Source: Mycobacterium sp.
Lineage (GTDB): Bacteria > Actinomycetota > Actinomycetes > Mycobacteriales > Mycobacteriaceae
Reading direction: 5' to 3'
DNA length: 64,000 nucleotides
Assembly: GCA_016197405.1 (NCBI GenBank)
Contig: JACPVR010000016.1
Location: 62,001 to 126,000 of the forward strand
The translations under genes were made by a program, and so were the position numbers. Shown here in pieces: positions 63,489-64,000 of this stretch (position 1 is the first letter of the stretch; every line of letters starts with the position of its first letter). The notes beneath the pieces are model-generated. The model worked only from the letters and a program-made list of their open reading frames with translations, made no database searches and had not been told where the DNA came from.

Positions 63489-64000
63489 TCAGGTGAATCG
63501 GAACCAGCGCAGGGCGCACAGTGCAGCCAGCGCGCCCCAGGCCGCCATGACCGCGACGCCGAACCAGTCCGTCGACAGCGTCATGGCCTGGGTGAGGGCC
63601 TCGGTCAGGGCACCCGACGGTGTCAGCCGCGCCACCCACCGCACGGCGCTCGGGATGGCGTTGCTCTCCAACGTCAGCGCGCCGAGCCCGGCGAAGACGA
63701 ACCACAGCAGGTTCGCCAGCGCCAGCACGATCTCGGCGCGCAGGGTGCCGCCGAGCAGCAGTCCCAGCGCCACGAAACCGGCGGTGCCCAGCGCGATGAT
63801 GAAAGCGCCCAGCAGCAGGCCCAGCGGGTGCGGGCGCCAGCCCAGCGCGACGCCGATGGCGCCCAGCAGGACCGCCTGCAGGAAGACCACCGTCACCACG
63901 GCCATCGCCTTGCCGGCGATGATGCCCCACACCGGAAGCGGTGTGGCGCCAAGGCGTTTGAGCGCGCCGTAGCGCCGGTCGAATGCCACCGCGATCGCCT
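63489..64000 (-). CDS. ABC-2 type transporter permease (5' end outside window)
   Basis: The coding frame runs off the window end; about 170 C-terminal residues are visible. They show the typical ABC-2 permease start of the conserved core (FDRRYGALKRLGATPLPVW) followed by four to five transmembrane helices (AVVTVVFLQAVLLGAIGVAL, LLLGAFIIALGTAGFVALGL, VLALANLLWFVFAGLGAL and a last helix ending ALCALRWFRFT). Corresponds to Rv1457c, which in M. tuberculosis pairs with an ATP-binding subunit upstream; export substrate unknown. Confidence 0.88.
   Translation of the reverse strand, partial: AIAVAFDRRYGALKRLGATPLPVWGIIAGKAMAVVTVVFLQAVLLGAIGVALGWRPHPLGLLLGAFIIALGTAGFVALGLLLGGTLRAEIVLALANLLWFVFAGLGALTLESNAIPSAVRWVARLTPSGALTEALTQAMTLSTDWFGVAVMAAWGALAALCALRWFRFT

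Overview
The window is a 64 kb stretch of high-GC actinobacterial chromosome, almost certainly from a fast-growing mycobacterium (Mycolicibacterium type). Gene content and order follow the Mycobacterium tuberculosis Rv1382-Rv1457c segment closely: carAB-pyrF, mihF-gmk-rpoZ-coaBC-metK, an nlhH-type esterase / YhhN protein / priA, fmt-rsmB-rpe-ribD, P55-lprG, ribC, ribBA-ribH, uvrC-rapZ-cuvA-whiA, gap-pgk-tpiA-secG, pgl-opcA-zwf-tal-tkt, ctaB, qor, an ATP-grasp gene, ctaA and an ABC permease. Product names rest on recognised motifs and this synteny, from memory; no database search was run.

Layout. 1-5.7 kb: pyrimidine synthesis (carA, carB, pyrF), closed by a strong hairpin. 5.8-10.8 kb: a small secreted protein, then mihF, gmk, rpoZ, coaBC and metK. 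10.8-14.2 kb: a 60-bp tandem repeat at the metK stop codon, a GAF-EAL-PAS-GGDEF cyclic-di-GMP protein and a carboxylesterase. 14.2-19.5 kb: YhhN protein, priA, a DUF2207 membrane protein and LemA. 19.5-27.5 kb: fmt, rsmB, rpe, ribD, a membrane endonuclease/exonuclease/phosphatase-family protein, lprG-P55 on the minus strand, and ribC. 27.5-37.3 kb: the accessory part, a roughly 10 kb block with two very large secreted cadherin/VCBS-like repeat proteins and a headless relative between them, placed between ribC and ribBA. 37.3-48.4 kb: ribBA, ribH, a PH-like protein, uvrC, rapZ-cuvA-whiA, then the glycolytic run gap-pgk-tpiA with secG. 48.5-52.5 kb: a collagen-like Gly/Pro-rich secreted protein, ppc and a small conserved protein. 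52.5-59 kb (minus strand): the oxidative and non-oxidative pentose phosphate operon. 59-64 kb: heme A biosynthesis (ctaB, ctaA) with arfB, qor, an ATP-grasp protein and a truncated ABC-2 permease.

The genes work mainly in core metabolism: pyrimidines, riboflavin, CoA and SAM synthesis, lower glycolysis, anaplerosis, the pentose phosphate pathway and heme A. Many genes carry a TANNNT -10 hexamer 6-7 nt before an ATG or GTG, which predicts leaderless mRNAs and fixes several start codons. The least explained material is the repeat-protein locus with its twin near-identical promoters, shared membrane-like module and shared C-terminal motif; the dispersed palindromic elements (carA-carB and upstream of uvrC); the metK-end tandem repeat; and a hairpin that covers the Shine-Dalgarno sequence of the Gly/Pro-rich protein.
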